Assembly: GCA_017591395.1 (NCBI GenBank)
Contig: WEDG01002038.1
Location: 1 to 64,000, forward strand
DNA length: 64,000 nucleotides
Reading direction: 5' to 3'
Origin: Schistocephalus solidus
Taxonomy: Eukaryota; Platyhelminthes; Cestoda; Diphyllobothriidea; Diphyllobothriidae
This document shows, piece after piece, positions 31,759 to 43,759 of this stretch (positions are counted from its first letter, which is position 1; each line of letters opens with the position of its first letter). The position numbers were made by a program, and so were the translations under genes. The notes beneath the pieces were generated by a model. The model was given only the letters and a program-made list of their open reading frames with translations, searched no databases and was not told where the DNA came from.

Positions 31759-33740
31759 TGTTGGAACCTCAGGCACTGATTCACCAGTCTCCCTGCGATG
31801 GATACGCAGGTGAGCGACCAGGCCGATGCGTGAGGTGAAGTTGCAGGCGCAGTGTGGGCAGGAGAAATCGGGTGGGACTGGGGGTTGCCCTTCGTGGTAG
31901 TGAGGGTGGCAGTGGCGGATGTGCATGGGGTATCGGTTTTTCCAACAATGCGGTGAATTCCGCTATCATAGATGCGCCTGTGACCGAATAGACCCATACG
32001 ATGAGTGAATGTGCGAGTACAGTGAGGGCAGTGGAGGGGGGCAATCTCTGCTGTTAGTTTGTGCTCCAGGCACTGGTTCACCAGTCTCTGTGCGATGGAT
32101 TCGCAAGTGACTGACCAGGAGGATGCGTGAGGTGAAGGTGCAGTCGCAATGAGGACAGTTTAGGACCGAGCTTTATCGCTGGTTACGGTGGTGGTGTCGG
32201 TATCGGTGGTGGTTGTGGTGGAGATGTAGGTATCTGGCAGGCATGACCATTGGGGCTCCGAAGGAGGGTTAGCAGAAGTTGATGTTGTCAGATTGTTTTT
32301 GCATTGCGTCTGATGGTGTCCGACCAGGCCGATTTGCAAACGGAAGGTGCGTTAACAGCGCGAACATTGTTGGTCCGGGACGCTGGTGACTGGCATGCCA
32401 ACCTTTTGGCCTTGGCGGCGGCGATCCAACTGGCTTCATAGATTACTGCTCCCGCCTTCAATGTCCTACTCCAGGCCGCACTAGATCCTCACAGTTTGCC
32501 GGTTTGACCTACAGTTGCTTCAGAGTGTCCTTGTAGCGTCGCAGTTTGCCCCCTTATCAATTAGAACCCATGGCGGCATCTCCATATAAAGCATCGTTTG
32601 GGTAGTCTCTCGTCGTCCATCCTAACGAAGTGGCCGCTCCATCGCAGTTGCAGTTGTTTAAGCTGAGCATAAATGCTGAGAAGGCCTGTTCGTTCCAACA
32701 CTTCTGTGTCCGGTCTCCTGTCTTGCCATCTCAGCTTTAATATTCTGCGGAGGCAGCTGAGGTGGAAGTGGTTAAGCTTCCGCGCCTGCTTTTGTTAGAT
32801 CTTCCATGTCTCCTCTCCATACGTCAGCGTCAGCAATATGACAGCTTTGTCCATATTGAGTTTGGTGCTGAGGTGGAGACCGTGCTACTTCCAGATGACG
32901 TTTTGCCTGCTTCCGAGGGCTTGGCTGGCTTTGGTAATCCGCTGGGCGACCTGATCGTCGCTTTTTTGCCCAGGTAGGGGAAGGTATCCACAGTTTTCAG
33001 GTGAGCACCATTGACACTGATGCGGATGATGCATGACCACCGTTTTCTCCGTGTTGCTGTGCAGTTCAAAGTTGTCACAAGCGGCAACGAAAAGTTCCAT
33101 GCTTCTTTTCCTACCCCCTTCTGTTGTTGCATTGAGTGCACAGTCATCAGCGATGAGGAGTTCGCGGATGGCGGCTGTGGATACACGCGACTGGGAATGC
33201 ATCCGCCGTTGATTGAGAAGTTGGCCATCCATCGAGTAGGTGATGCGGATCCCGGGGCGTTCGTCACGATAAGCGTCTATTTGCATGAACATGAGAGGAG
33301 GGTGGGCGCGAGGACGCAGCCAAGCTTCACTTCGTTGGTTACTGCGAAGGCCTCTGAGATGGCAACGTTGTCCGTGACGAACGCCATAATGTGAGTGAAT
33401 CACTCGGAACAGCTAAATTTCTGTCTGATCTTCCACAGTCCTTCACTATTCACCGTTTCGAAGGCTTTCGTTAGATCCACGAAGGTAGAGTAGAGGTGGG
33501 TCCGCATCCTTTGACACTTCTCCTGCAGCTGACGCGTGGCAAAGATCATGTCGGTGGTGCCGCGATAGCAGCGGAAACCGCATTTGCTTGCTAGAAGGAG
33601 TCCTTGTTCTAGGTGGCTGCTAAGGTGATTGAAGAGAATGCGGGCGAAGATTTTTGCGGTGATGTTGAGCAGCGAGATTCCTCGATGGTTGTCGCAGAGT
33701 TGGCGGTTCCCCTTCTTCTTCTAGAGATGGACGATGTATA
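31759..33740 (-). mobile_element. Second 5'-truncated RTE-like element with three C2H2 fingers
   Basis: On the minus strand, RT motif A region LVDLTKAFETVNSEGLW-like sequence (about 33480-33430) is followed by EAFAVTNEVKLGCVLAP, RISVNGAHLKTVDTFPYLG and a C-terminal tail. The tail has three finger-like units in two frames: one at about 32160-32095, CPHCTRTFTHRMGLFG (about 32030), and CPHCACNFTSRIGLVAHLRI (about 31865). Frameshifts and altered catalytic positions show it is dead. It is a different subfamily from the 23.6-kb element, judging by its divergence. Confidence 0.8.
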
Positions 33741-34300
33741 AGTATTCAGCATTAGTATATTTGAGGGAGATAAAGGTGGGATACCTTTGAATTCCCTATT
33801 TTTATGTGCGTGTTATGGTATCAAAAAATAGTAATTTTGTTTGTTGGCGAGGCCAATTGATGTGAGTCGATGGGGTGGGGAAAATGGTTGAAATAGAGCA
33901 GACAGTGAAAAAAAACTCCCTCTGATTTTTAGGAGAAATAGCTGTCACCCTTGAGACGGGGGGTCCAACTGGAGGGGGGGGGGCATCTCGGAGGTCACCT
34001 GGATCATCACCGAAAAATGCGGAAGATGCAGCCAGACACTCCCTTACTGATTGCAGAGTCCACCGACAGGTTTCAAAAGTAGAAATATCCGCCCAGATCG
34101 TCCTCGGCCCGCTTCAGGACGAACCAAGGGAGAACACGTGGACAATAGCCACCAGGTTTGGCTGATGCGATAAATCATGAGTGTCATCACGGTGTGCAGA
34201 TAGTCAAGCAGGGAAGACGTCGGGGGCCTTAACATGGGAATTATGAGGAAAGAGCGTGAGCTTTAGGTTGAAAATATTATATAAAGAAATATTACTAAAA
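33741..34300. other. No recognisable gene
   Basis: Low-information sequence between two retroelement remnants, with a run of nine to ten G bases near 33976. No domain is visible on either strand. Confidence 0.5.
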
Positions 34301-35640
34301 TGTAGCAAGTAGAATTCTAAGTGTCTTTTTTCTGGCGTCGCCCTTGCAGATTTCAGTTCGCATTGTAGCACGCACTGTTATATCAATGCAACTTTCCCTT
34401 AGACGCCTCTAGGGATTCCGACATAACGACATCCCAGAGAAAGATTATTCCAAGCTTCGACCACTATTTTGGAGAAAAAATACGTCCGAGTATCCCGCCT
34501 AGCCACACTCACACGTAATTTGAGATGATGACCTCTCAAGCTAGTTGTTGTTGCTAACTCGAAGAAATCCCCTCATACAAGACAGCAGTTCTTAGCGCAT
34601 AATATGCGAAATGTTAGTATCAGGTCTCCCCAAAGCTGTCTGTAACGCAAGGGAAAGAATTTGAGATCAGACAGCCCAATTTAATAAGGCTGTGAGCCCT
34701 GACCAAAGACAAGTTTGGTTGCTTGCCTTTAGACCTTTTCGAGGATGTTGCTGTCCTTCGCCGCCCAGGGCCTTCAAGCTTGGATAGCGAACTCCAACTG
34801 CGGCCGCACGAAGGTTCCGAAGAGTTTAGTGAAGCAGTCTTCATTGAAGGCTGAAAAAGCTCGTTTGACGAGGTACAGAATCGACATCACTACCTTTGCG
34901 CAATGTAGGGAGGGTTTAAGCGAGGGCTCGATCCAGACTCCCAGGTCCTTTTGGGCATCCACTTCTTTCAGTGGAATGCCATTTAGGTGATAAACCATAC
35001 GATTTGAAGGATTGCTTTTCCCAACTCGTAGGCTGTTGCACTTGCTTTCATTGAACGGCAAGAGCCAGTCCTTTGACCATTTTTGGAGTCGATTTAAGTT
35101 TGCCTGTAAGCTCTCTTCGTCAGCCGCAGGTTGAATGACGAATAAAGTTTGAGATCATCGGTAAGCATGGCAGTATCGCAGTCCAGTTCACTGGCGCAAT
35201 CGTTTATGTAGACAATGAACAAAATAGGGCCGAGAAAAGACCCTTGGGCAACACCACTCTCAACCTCAATCTTAGCCGGGGTCTCTTCTCGGTGGATGGT
35301 AGAGTGCCAGGACATCTAGACTTGAAGAAACTGATACTTTTATGGATAGCCTTATCGCCTCGGAAGTAGACGCCAGTTAATCCATCTTGTCTAAAACTGT
35401 TAGTTCACTTTTCACATATGTGAGTACAGCTCCTCCTTGACGTCCTTCCCTGTCTTTTCTAAACAGTTGGTAGCCAGGCATACTTACCTCCCGGTCAACC
35501 ACGTGTTGGAAAAACCAGATTACTGTTAGGGAAATTGTATCAGGAGATAGTTCCCAGACATGAATCTTCAGCTCATCGAGCTTCGATAACATACTCTGTG
35601 CCTTGGTATACATGAACGTTATTTTTCGGTTTGCCCGGGA
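34300..35640 (-). mobile_element. CR1-like LINE, internally deleted
   Basis: On the minus strand the order is: endonuclease start ITFMYTKAQSMLSKLDELKI (about 35610), PGYQLFRKDREGRQGGAVLTY (35480-35410), and then an abrupt jump to RT motif B SGVAQGSFLGPILFIVYIND (about 35270-35210). Next come a damaged motif C (AMLTDDLKLYS, where Ala-Asp-Asp is Thr-Asp-Asp), FNESKCNSLRVG (about 35055) and GIPLKEVDAQKDLGVWIE. The 3' end is VARRDTR then FFSKIVVEAWNNLSL (about 34500-34430). Most of the endonuclease and the first half of the RT are missing. Confidence 0.85.
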
Positions 35641-35819
35641 AGTGGTTACGGTCGGGCGCGAGCCACCCTTTACTGGGTCGACTGCGTGTTCATCTGGAAT
35701 GGGCCTCCCCAGGGGGAGAACAATGGAAGATGATTCACTTGGTTGTTGTAAATAGCCAAATTGTTTCCCCTTCGATGAGCCCCATCTCAGTTCAGAAACA
35801 AGTTGACGAAGTTTTTTCC

Positions 35820-37240
35820 GTTCCACAGTAGGCACTGATGATGATGGTGAACTTTTCTCCCCGAAGAGGCAGGCGGAGGCTCCAAAGCGATCATTGATGG
35901 CCTGTGGCAGACAGGGTGGACGTTCCACGATGTCGTTCTCAGTGAGAAGCGTCCATCCATCGGCACCGGGGATCATCTTTATCACCAGCATGTCCTGTTT
36001 ATCTCACCTTCGGACGAGAACATAGTCCAAGAGGTGCCAGTGTCTCGACCGTCAGTGTACCCAGGTTGCCCCTTGCCGCATTGGGAGGCGGAAGAAGGTG
36101 TTGGTCAGCAGGAGACGGTGTTCCACACAGGTTTGCAGAAGAAGGAGGCCTTTATCGTTATGGATACCGAGACCATGGGGACCCAGCACTCCCTGCCATG
36201 CAGCGTGGTCTGTCCAAACGCGGGCGTTGAAGTAACCGAGGACAATTAACTTGTCTGCCTTCGGCACAGTCGCTGGCAAGACGTACAGGTCCTCTTCGAA
36301 TTTGTCCTTGCCGCATCAGAGCTCGTCATTTGAAGAGCGTGGGAGCTGACGATGATGGCGAACTTTTTCTCCCCAAAGAGGCAGGCGGAGGCTCTTTCGG
36401 CAATTCTTTATACACTGCGGAAAACAGGGCAGATGTCCCACGATGTCGTTCCAGATGACAAAGGCGACACCAGCGTCGCGTCCCTCTGCCTTTGGCCGGC
36501 CGTTCCAGAAGAAGGTGTAGTCGGCACCCACCTCCTCCAGCTGACCCTGCTCTGAGAATCGGGTCTCGCTAAGTGCAGTAATGTCCACCTTGTAGCATGC
36601 CAGTTTCCGAGCGACAAGCGCCGTTCTCCGTTCCGATTGGTTGCTCCTCGGAAAACAGAAGGAAAATTTTCGGGCTGCTAGAATGAGCCAACGTACCCGA
36701 GCAGCCTGGTGGGTATGGTGCGGGGGATAGGCATGGAGTATTGTTGGTTGTTTGAGTTCTACGACCAGGTATTATGTGATCTTCGAGCCGCGGCCGGCTG
36801 CAGAAAGACGTGATACTCAGTATTTGTTTAAGGCACATTTTCTGGCCCCTTTCTCCGATAGGAGGCAAGCAATGCTGTCCCCAAATAGGGCTGCTTCGGA
36901 CACCTCAGACGGCTGCCAAGCTCCACTATGGGTCATGGTTGTGCTTTAGTGGGAGAGCGACCCGAGTTAGCCTGTGCCTCCTACGGGATTGCTGTTACGC
37001 CCGTCGTAGGACATTTGTGATGGGGAAGGGGAGGTGGGAAGTTCGGGAATCAGATATATCGGGTGTGGTGGCACACACAACACCGAAGGTCCTCACCTGG
37101 TTTAGCCCGCCAGTTGTGACAGTTTCCCAGAATGTGGCCGCTTGGCAGAGCCCAGCTGCAAGGAGCCACAGGTGCGAGTTGGGTACCTGATAGAGGAGAC
37201 CACAGGAGCATTCACCGCTTGCGCGAGACAAATGGAGCGA
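35820..37240 (-). mobile_element. RTE-like element 5' half (5' flank and endonuclease), rearranged
   Basis: The 5' flank 37240-36660 matches 27790-27230 of the near full-length element. The endonuclease follows on the minus strand: DITALSETRFSEQGQLEEVG (about 36585), [38 protein letters not shown] and [15 protein letters not shown] (about 36060). A second short copy of the DIV...LPQ segment (about 35940-35850) is fused after the first and runs into the CR1-like element. The reverse transcriptase half is absent. Confidence 0.85.
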
Positions 37241-37249
37241 CCTAATGCT

Positions 37250-40200
37250 TACTATCTGAAGCCCCATAACTATTACCCCCTACAACCCATTCTAGAACAC
37301 ATTCATTGCTACAAGGCCGTTAATACACGTGAGACATCATCCTCTTCAACGCAGTGTAACTTAAGATAAGTTTCGGTTTTCCAACTTTAAGCGTGTGACT
37401 CAAAAGACACGTAGAGAGATCAGCTGGTAGTAATTGATCCTTTCCTGTCTATCGGTCACCAGCGGACTGATCAGAAAATAAAGCATAGTGTGTTGCGTTA
37501 ATGAAGCATGATATAGTGATTAAATACAATAAGTAGACATTAGTTTAAAAATACAAATAACTCCGAGTCAGGGAGGACAAAACAAGGCAGTCGCCAGACT
37601 GAGTGAAACAGACGGCTCTCCGGACTAGCACAAGTGCTTTGCTTATGAAGCAGAGTTTACACACATCGTGTTTGCGTAAATTATCAAGATATTCTGACTT
37701 TCAGGAATAAATTGCGTTTTCTGATGAGTTCCGAAAAAATTCTCCCCCTTCCTACAGTCTGCATTGAGAAAACTCATCATACTTCTGAATTTTGGTTGAT
37801 TAATGTATAATCTGTGTAAATGTTCATAGTCTGCATTAGCAAAACTTTTTATGGATCCCGATGGAAAGTATAATTAGGAATACACAAAAAGGAGGGACAT
37901 TTTTTTCAACTGTGCACGTTTTACTCATCGCTTCTTACTCGGAAAACCGGGAGAATTATTTTCTCAACAACTGGATCGGAAGTGCTTTTAATGAACGTTA
38001 TTACCCAGCGCGATTCATAAACAAGTCAATGACTGAATAGTCAGATGAAATTTGTGTGTTTATTCTGTGTGCCCAATAGCAGGATAGGCGCTGGGATGGT
38101 AGCCTGCGCACAAATTATGCCACATCAAACACACTCTCCTTCCTCACTCTCATGGGCCGGGTGTTATGACCAAGTCAAGAAGACAGGAAGTCGTGTCAGG
38201 TGCAGTTGGCTGCCGGTACCTGTGCCTCAGGCGGGCCACCATATCCTCGCTCCATGTGTGAATTGGGTATGAGTGCGTATTTCCAATAAGGCCTGTCGTG
38301 AACTGGGCTGGCTCCCGTGTTACAACAGCGCATCTGATGTGCGGCCTTTTGTAGGGGTAGATAAGGCGGGTGAGCTAACAGAACTATTGAAAAATTCGTC
38401 CAAATGCTGTTTTGCGGAGGCGTGATGAATGATTTGACGATTAGACGGAGGGCCAGTTCAACTCCCGGTAAGTTGACAATAAAAGGAGCAGTTCTGCCAC
38501 TTAGGCAACATAATTCGAAGAACCATCGTGAAAGGGTCATTCCTACATAGGTCTGGTTGCAATAAAAACCCTGCCTTTTCCCTTTTGCCTTGGACCAGAA
38601 TCTGGGTAATTCGTCGACAGCCACCTAGAGGGCAGTAGCAATGGAGTAAAGCCTGGACGAAGATAAGTAAGAACGGGCAGTTAAATCCCAGTTTGGCCCA
38701 AACTTGAGTGTGATCGAGACTGGTGACTACGGCTTATTAGTAATAAATTTGCATTCTATCTGCTCTTGTTTTGTTTGATTACAAAAGGGCCGCGACAGAA
38801 CCAATGGATCTATCGCTCAGGTCTAAATCGTTGAACCTATTGTTTAAAGACCAGCGAGTCTGGCTTAGCCGAACCTGCGTTTGAAGTATAACTGGCTGGT
38901 GACAGCTAACAAACCCTAGGTGGTAAGCTCATTTGATCTGGTCTCTGTTAGCTTTTATTGGACGAAACCTCCACTGCATATACCAATATTGTTACCAAAA
39001 CTACTAGTTTTACTCCGCACAAGTACTGTTAGCAGGGAAACATTGCTCGTGCAATACACGCTGCCTATATAGTCTTAATATACAAATATCATAATGGCTG
39101 TGGCATCCAATTCCTTAAAACAAAAACAATGAGCCTCCTCAAGCATAGGAAATTGCCAACCATAGACACTTTACTAACATGCGCAGTCATGAGTCAGCTC
39201 ATCACGGTAACACCAGGTGTGAAGAAATTTGTCAAAAATCCGGTTCTCTGTGCACTGATGACTGCGAAGTGTTTCCAACGACGACTTGCCCGCATGCAAC
39301 CATAAACCGACGCACTTACCTTATCTAACAGCTCCTATCAGATTCAATGACGGTCAAAATTCTATCGGAAGGGCAATCCGGACTTGCACCTAACCATATG
39401 TAAAGCATTTTGAAAAGTCATAAGAAGAAATATTATTGAAATATATGCACAGAAGTGTCCTCATTTGAAACGAGGCACACTTTCCTACCAGGCGCTTGAA
39501 TATACCTTCTGATCTTTCAATTATTTCAGAAATATTTTCTAGTTAACTTCTACTTAACCCAGGTAAATTCAAATAAAATATCCCACCATTCCATATCATT
39601 GTCTGTTTCCGAATCAAATATATACACTTGGTCAGCCTGAATGTCGTACAGAATTTGCGGCTTACTTGGTGGCTGGAGCGAGCAAGTCCTTGGCGTCCTT
39701 GAATATATCAAGTAAGATATGCAGCCGAGGCGTGCCAACAAACTTTCGCACAAGATTTTGACACCCGACTGTCTGGAGTTCGGGAAGGCTGCTGAAGACA
39801 GGCAATTTTAAATTTATGCAAGTCACGAAATTTTGTCATCATATCCTGCCGATGCATGCATTTTTTAACAAATTTCTATGAAAATGTACATATTTCGCCA
39901 TCAAATTTTGCATAGAGAGCAGGCTTTTGGAATTGAGCCGCCATTTTTCCTGCTCTTTATTCGCATTTAAATTTGCTTATATGTACATCGATTGGCCTAG
40001 TTCGTCCATTATACACCAATTTTAATCATATTCGTCTATTCGAACTACAATACTGAAGTCATCAGCATATGACGCTAGCAAAGCTTTGAAGGAAGTCCAA
40101 TTTGATCTAAATTTTGCGACTTAGTCAATGATGATTCTTCAGAATGTCAATGGTTGCAGTCTTCAGGCATTGGTTTGTGATCTCCCGCTGGTATGTGGTT

Positions 40201-41636
40201 TGTGTGCCCAATCATCTTTACGCAGACTGGAGGACTTTTATTTGAAAATTTGTGAAGCATACTTTCAAAAATAAAGCGTACCCTTCTCTCTCAAAAATTG
40301 CAGAACTTTTGCCCATCTCCTTTTGAATAACTTTATTTTTTGAATTTCCTAAATTTTATCACCCTTGTGAGGTTGTTTATGATGCCATTGTCCCCCCCGT
40401 CTACATAATGATGTCACTGGCTTTAGAGTACTGGATAACTTTTCAGCATTTCCATTCGAGTTTTTTTACCATATGTTCGTAGCAGAATGAAGGGGCTCAT
40501 GAACATAGATGCGTACATGTACAGGGGCTTTTCTGAAAGACGCCTGCTCTAGTTGCCAACATATCCAGTGATGCTGGTCGACGACGAGGGAGCCATAAGG
40601 CCCTTTAAAGTGCCCTGGTTATCCATAGCCATTTTCCACAAGGACTATATTCCATCCACTGACTGCCCGATAATGTCGAAGTTACTCGAAATAGACCATA
40701 TGTACTGACATCTATATCGGCAACGAACATGAAATATAACAATTTTCTTGACTGTAATAACCTTTTTCCAACATGACTTCACACTTTCCTCATATCCATT
40801 TTAAAGCCTCAATTTATGCCGATATTCCAATAACTGGTCAACTTTGCGATAGATTTTGAAATACCTTCGCTTTAATATAGGCGGCCAATTTTGTCTAATT
40901 CCTATACTGCCCACTGCTTGTTCCTAATGATCTCTTTTCGTGATGTCAATTTCTTCAAATTATTACAAATCGAATGCACGATCGTGGAGGCAAAATTTGC
41001 CACCGATGTACTTCGTCGTAAAATGTGCTAACGACAAAACTTAGGCGGTGGTAGCTGTCGCCTGGTTTTACAACGTCGCCAGCGTGTTTTTGCCCAAGAA
41101 ACAGACAGCGGATTATGCTGTTCGAGAATAATTTGCGGCCATCCGAGGACACCGCATTGCACGCCGTAAGGGTTTTGGAAAGTGACATGAAACTGCGAAA
41201 GGTTCGACCACTGAAGCGAAAAGTGGAGATAACTGACAGCCCATCTTAATTTGAGCCACGCCAATTTAGTTGGGGCACAAGGACCATGTATGTACCCCAG
41301 ATGGTATATACTATTAATTTTCCCTTTTAGACGTATTCACAGGCTTATTTCGGACTCAGCAGACAATGACGACCTGTTAAGTAGGCCGAGGCAGCCGGTT
41401 GGTTGACAACGCAACCCAAAATATTACAGTGGGCCTTATTATCACAGATACTTTGTAAGCCTAGAACAGACGAGAGTATGCCGCACATATTCTTATCTTT
41501 GTCGAGTAGGCCGAGGCAAACTACTCTAATGGCCTTACTTCAGTAAATAATAATTATTTTTTATTACTTAAGACTGTCCATGATATTGCCGGTGCCTGCT
41601 TCCATGCCAGATCTGCAAACCTTATGTTGCCTACAG
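37250..41636. other. No confidently recognisable gene
   Basis: Mostly AT-rich. A family-2 fragment lies at 38080-38280, and a degenerate tRNA-like repeat body (ACTGGCTGGTGACAGCTAAC) lies near 38890. Two copies of AGTAGGCCGAGGCA sit 135 bp apart (41371 and 41506). Upstream exons of the DUF4806 gene probably fall here but could not be picked out. Confidence 0.5.
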
Positions 41637-42173
41637 GTGCAAGAAAATGCAGTTGACGTAAAAGATCAATTAGCATACATGAATGTTCAGTTAGCATCGC
41701 TTGAGTAAGTCCGGTAACAGTTTCCCTGTCAAGATATTAGGATAATAAGCAGCTCCCTGGCCGAAAAATTGCTTGCTCCCAATAACAATATCCAACAGAT
41801 TCCGGCAACATTGATGGATGTTTTAAGTACATTGGAAAGGAACACCACCGTCGTCAATGTCAGGCCTTTTATGCTGCATTTTCCAATGCCTACGGTTGAA
41901 GCCTATGACGACTTCATTCATCGGCTAAGTACCAAGGAGGGATTCGTAGCTGAGGTGGTATGTGGATATTTATTTGACTGTTTTCCTATCAAGCCACAGG
42001 CTGTGGCAGGTAGTCGAAATGAGGTAGACTTCATCCGAAATCTGTCCATTGTTCTATCAAACCCACCACTTTGCCATGAAATCTCCTGGGCTGGAGGACG
42101 CAAGTTCAAACGGTCTTTCATTGCCTGCCCATTGTTCCCCATGCTAAAAGGAGGTCTCATTTCTATTGATTGA
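41637..42173 (+). CDS. DUF4806-domain protein, C-terminal exons
   Basis: Three exons: 41637-41704 (acceptor TTGCCTACAG), 41741-41957 and 42000-42173 (or to a donor just before). They are separated by a 36-nt intron (GTAAGT...TTAG) and a probable 42-nt intron (GTATGT...CACAG). The 42-nt piece is a multiple of three without a stop, so it could also be retained. The first piece (ENAVDVKDQLAYMNVQLASL) looks coiled-coil. The rest reads FPMPTVEAYDDFIHRLST, GFVAEV, SRNEVDFIRNLSIVLSN and HEISWAGGRKFKRSF. This is the DUF4806 pattern: a hydrophobic P-x-x-T-x-E-x-x-x-x-F start, then a helix, then S/N-W-x-G-x-x-x-K-x-x-F. Such proteins are of unknown function and often lie in mobile or nuclear contexts. 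Upstream exons are not identified, and the true C-terminus is uncertain. Confidence 0.65.
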
Positions 42174-43649
42174 CCCACATTGATTCCATCGTGCATACTT
42201 GCCGTTTTAGCAATCGTGGTATTTATGCATTACCATAAACGGCCATTAATTGATTCCATGGGTCGACGGAACTGTATGGATTGCAATCGAAACGCCGGCG
42301 CAATATTCCTCAGCTACAACATCTGTCTTCGAATTATCATCTCCGCGAATTCATATTCAAGGTTTCCAAGCGATGTTTCCGCATACCCTTAACCATTACT
42401 GCCCACGGAAACAAGAGTAAATTATAAAATGACTGCTAATACAAAGCAAGCCGAAGTTACCTTGTTATAGAAAAGCAATCACCCTATAGTTCAAAAAGCA
42501 GAGTATCATTGAAACTACAATAAGTCGTGCAAAAAAACTCAGGGTTCTGACACCCCAATTCACCGAATTAGACTTAGCTATCTGTTCAGATTGCTTTCTT
42601 ACCAAAGAGATTTTGTGCGTCTATGCATACAACAACAGAAATAAAAAAAGAAAAGTTTATGGAATAAAAGTGTTCGGATCAGGCGCTCAAATCCAAAAAA
42701 ACTAGTGAAAATTTCGGTTCACAAAAACTTGTCCAAACAACTTGGGAGACATCAAATGCAAGTGGTGTACAAACCCACGACTAAATGACGAAACCAGTTC
42801 GAACACCGTAAGGATAAGGTTGATTATTTATAAAAATAAGTCATTAAAATGATTCCGCGCGGTAGTTGCAATGAATTATATGGTGGTAAAACGGCTAAAT
42901 TGACGTCTACACGAACACCGGTTGGCAGTAACTAGGTTGGACATGTGCTCTCAAATTTGCCCTACATGCACAAAAAGCCTGGTACGAATTTGTTTGGGGC
43001 CAGACTTGCATTCACTTTTTGCCCCCTCCTTTTAAACAAGCATCGACAAGTCTTGACAACCTTGGTACTTTCCTCCGCTTTTGCAACCCCGAAGATGGTC
43101 TCGAGGTTCAGTTGAGGATCAATGCGGGTTCTAATGGTTTTGCCTCTTTGATTGATGGACTATGCAGTCGGCAAGGTCGCATCTCGATGATGACCTCATG
43201 ACCTCTACTGTCCCCTCTTCGTTTTGACCCTGGTGTCCACGATGAGTTTGTCCTCTCTCACCTCCACTGGTGGTTACAAACAGTAGCTCTGACTGCTATA
43301 TTATCTCTCACACGACAAGGAGCGTTCCGAACCCTCATACGTTGTCACCAACATCACAGCACTATTCCATTGCATCTACCTATTAATTTTTTCGTGAAGC
43401 AGTTTTTTTCTCCTATTTTTTTTAAATTGGCGGCTCGCTGAACTCCGCCTCCGATTTAACCGTAGGAGTTTTTTTACTGCTTCTTTTCTAGTTCACCGTT
43501 TATGTTAAAGATTGTTGACTATTGTTTTAAAAATGGCAAATCGTTCTGAATCGGATATGCCTACCATAATGTTCATTTCTGCTGTTAATATGGCTGCTCA
43601 CATAGTGCAGAAATTATCCACTTTGTATTTATTTATACCGCGATATTAA

Positions 43650-43700
43650 GTTTGAAATGACGGGGCTCTCTGGGCATTAAATATACAATTTATTTATTTA
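43650..43700 (+). repeat. LINE-like 3' tail
   Basis: ACGGGGCTCTCTGG followed by TTAAATATACAATTTATTTATTT. The same tail with two or three changes is at 47463-47505. Such a conserved terminus ending in a short A/T repeat is typical of CR1-like 3' ends. Confidence 0.6.
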
Positions 43701-43759
43701 TCTGAAGGCAGAATTGCTTGCCCTTGCGACTGCGAAGGACTTTGGTAAAATAAAAAGAG

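Noticed and set aside
39550..39753. Minus-strand frame ending DSETDNDMEWWDILFEFTW
   Set aside because: The acidic, aromatic end looks protein-like, but there is no acceptor, poly(A) signal or recognisable family to support it.
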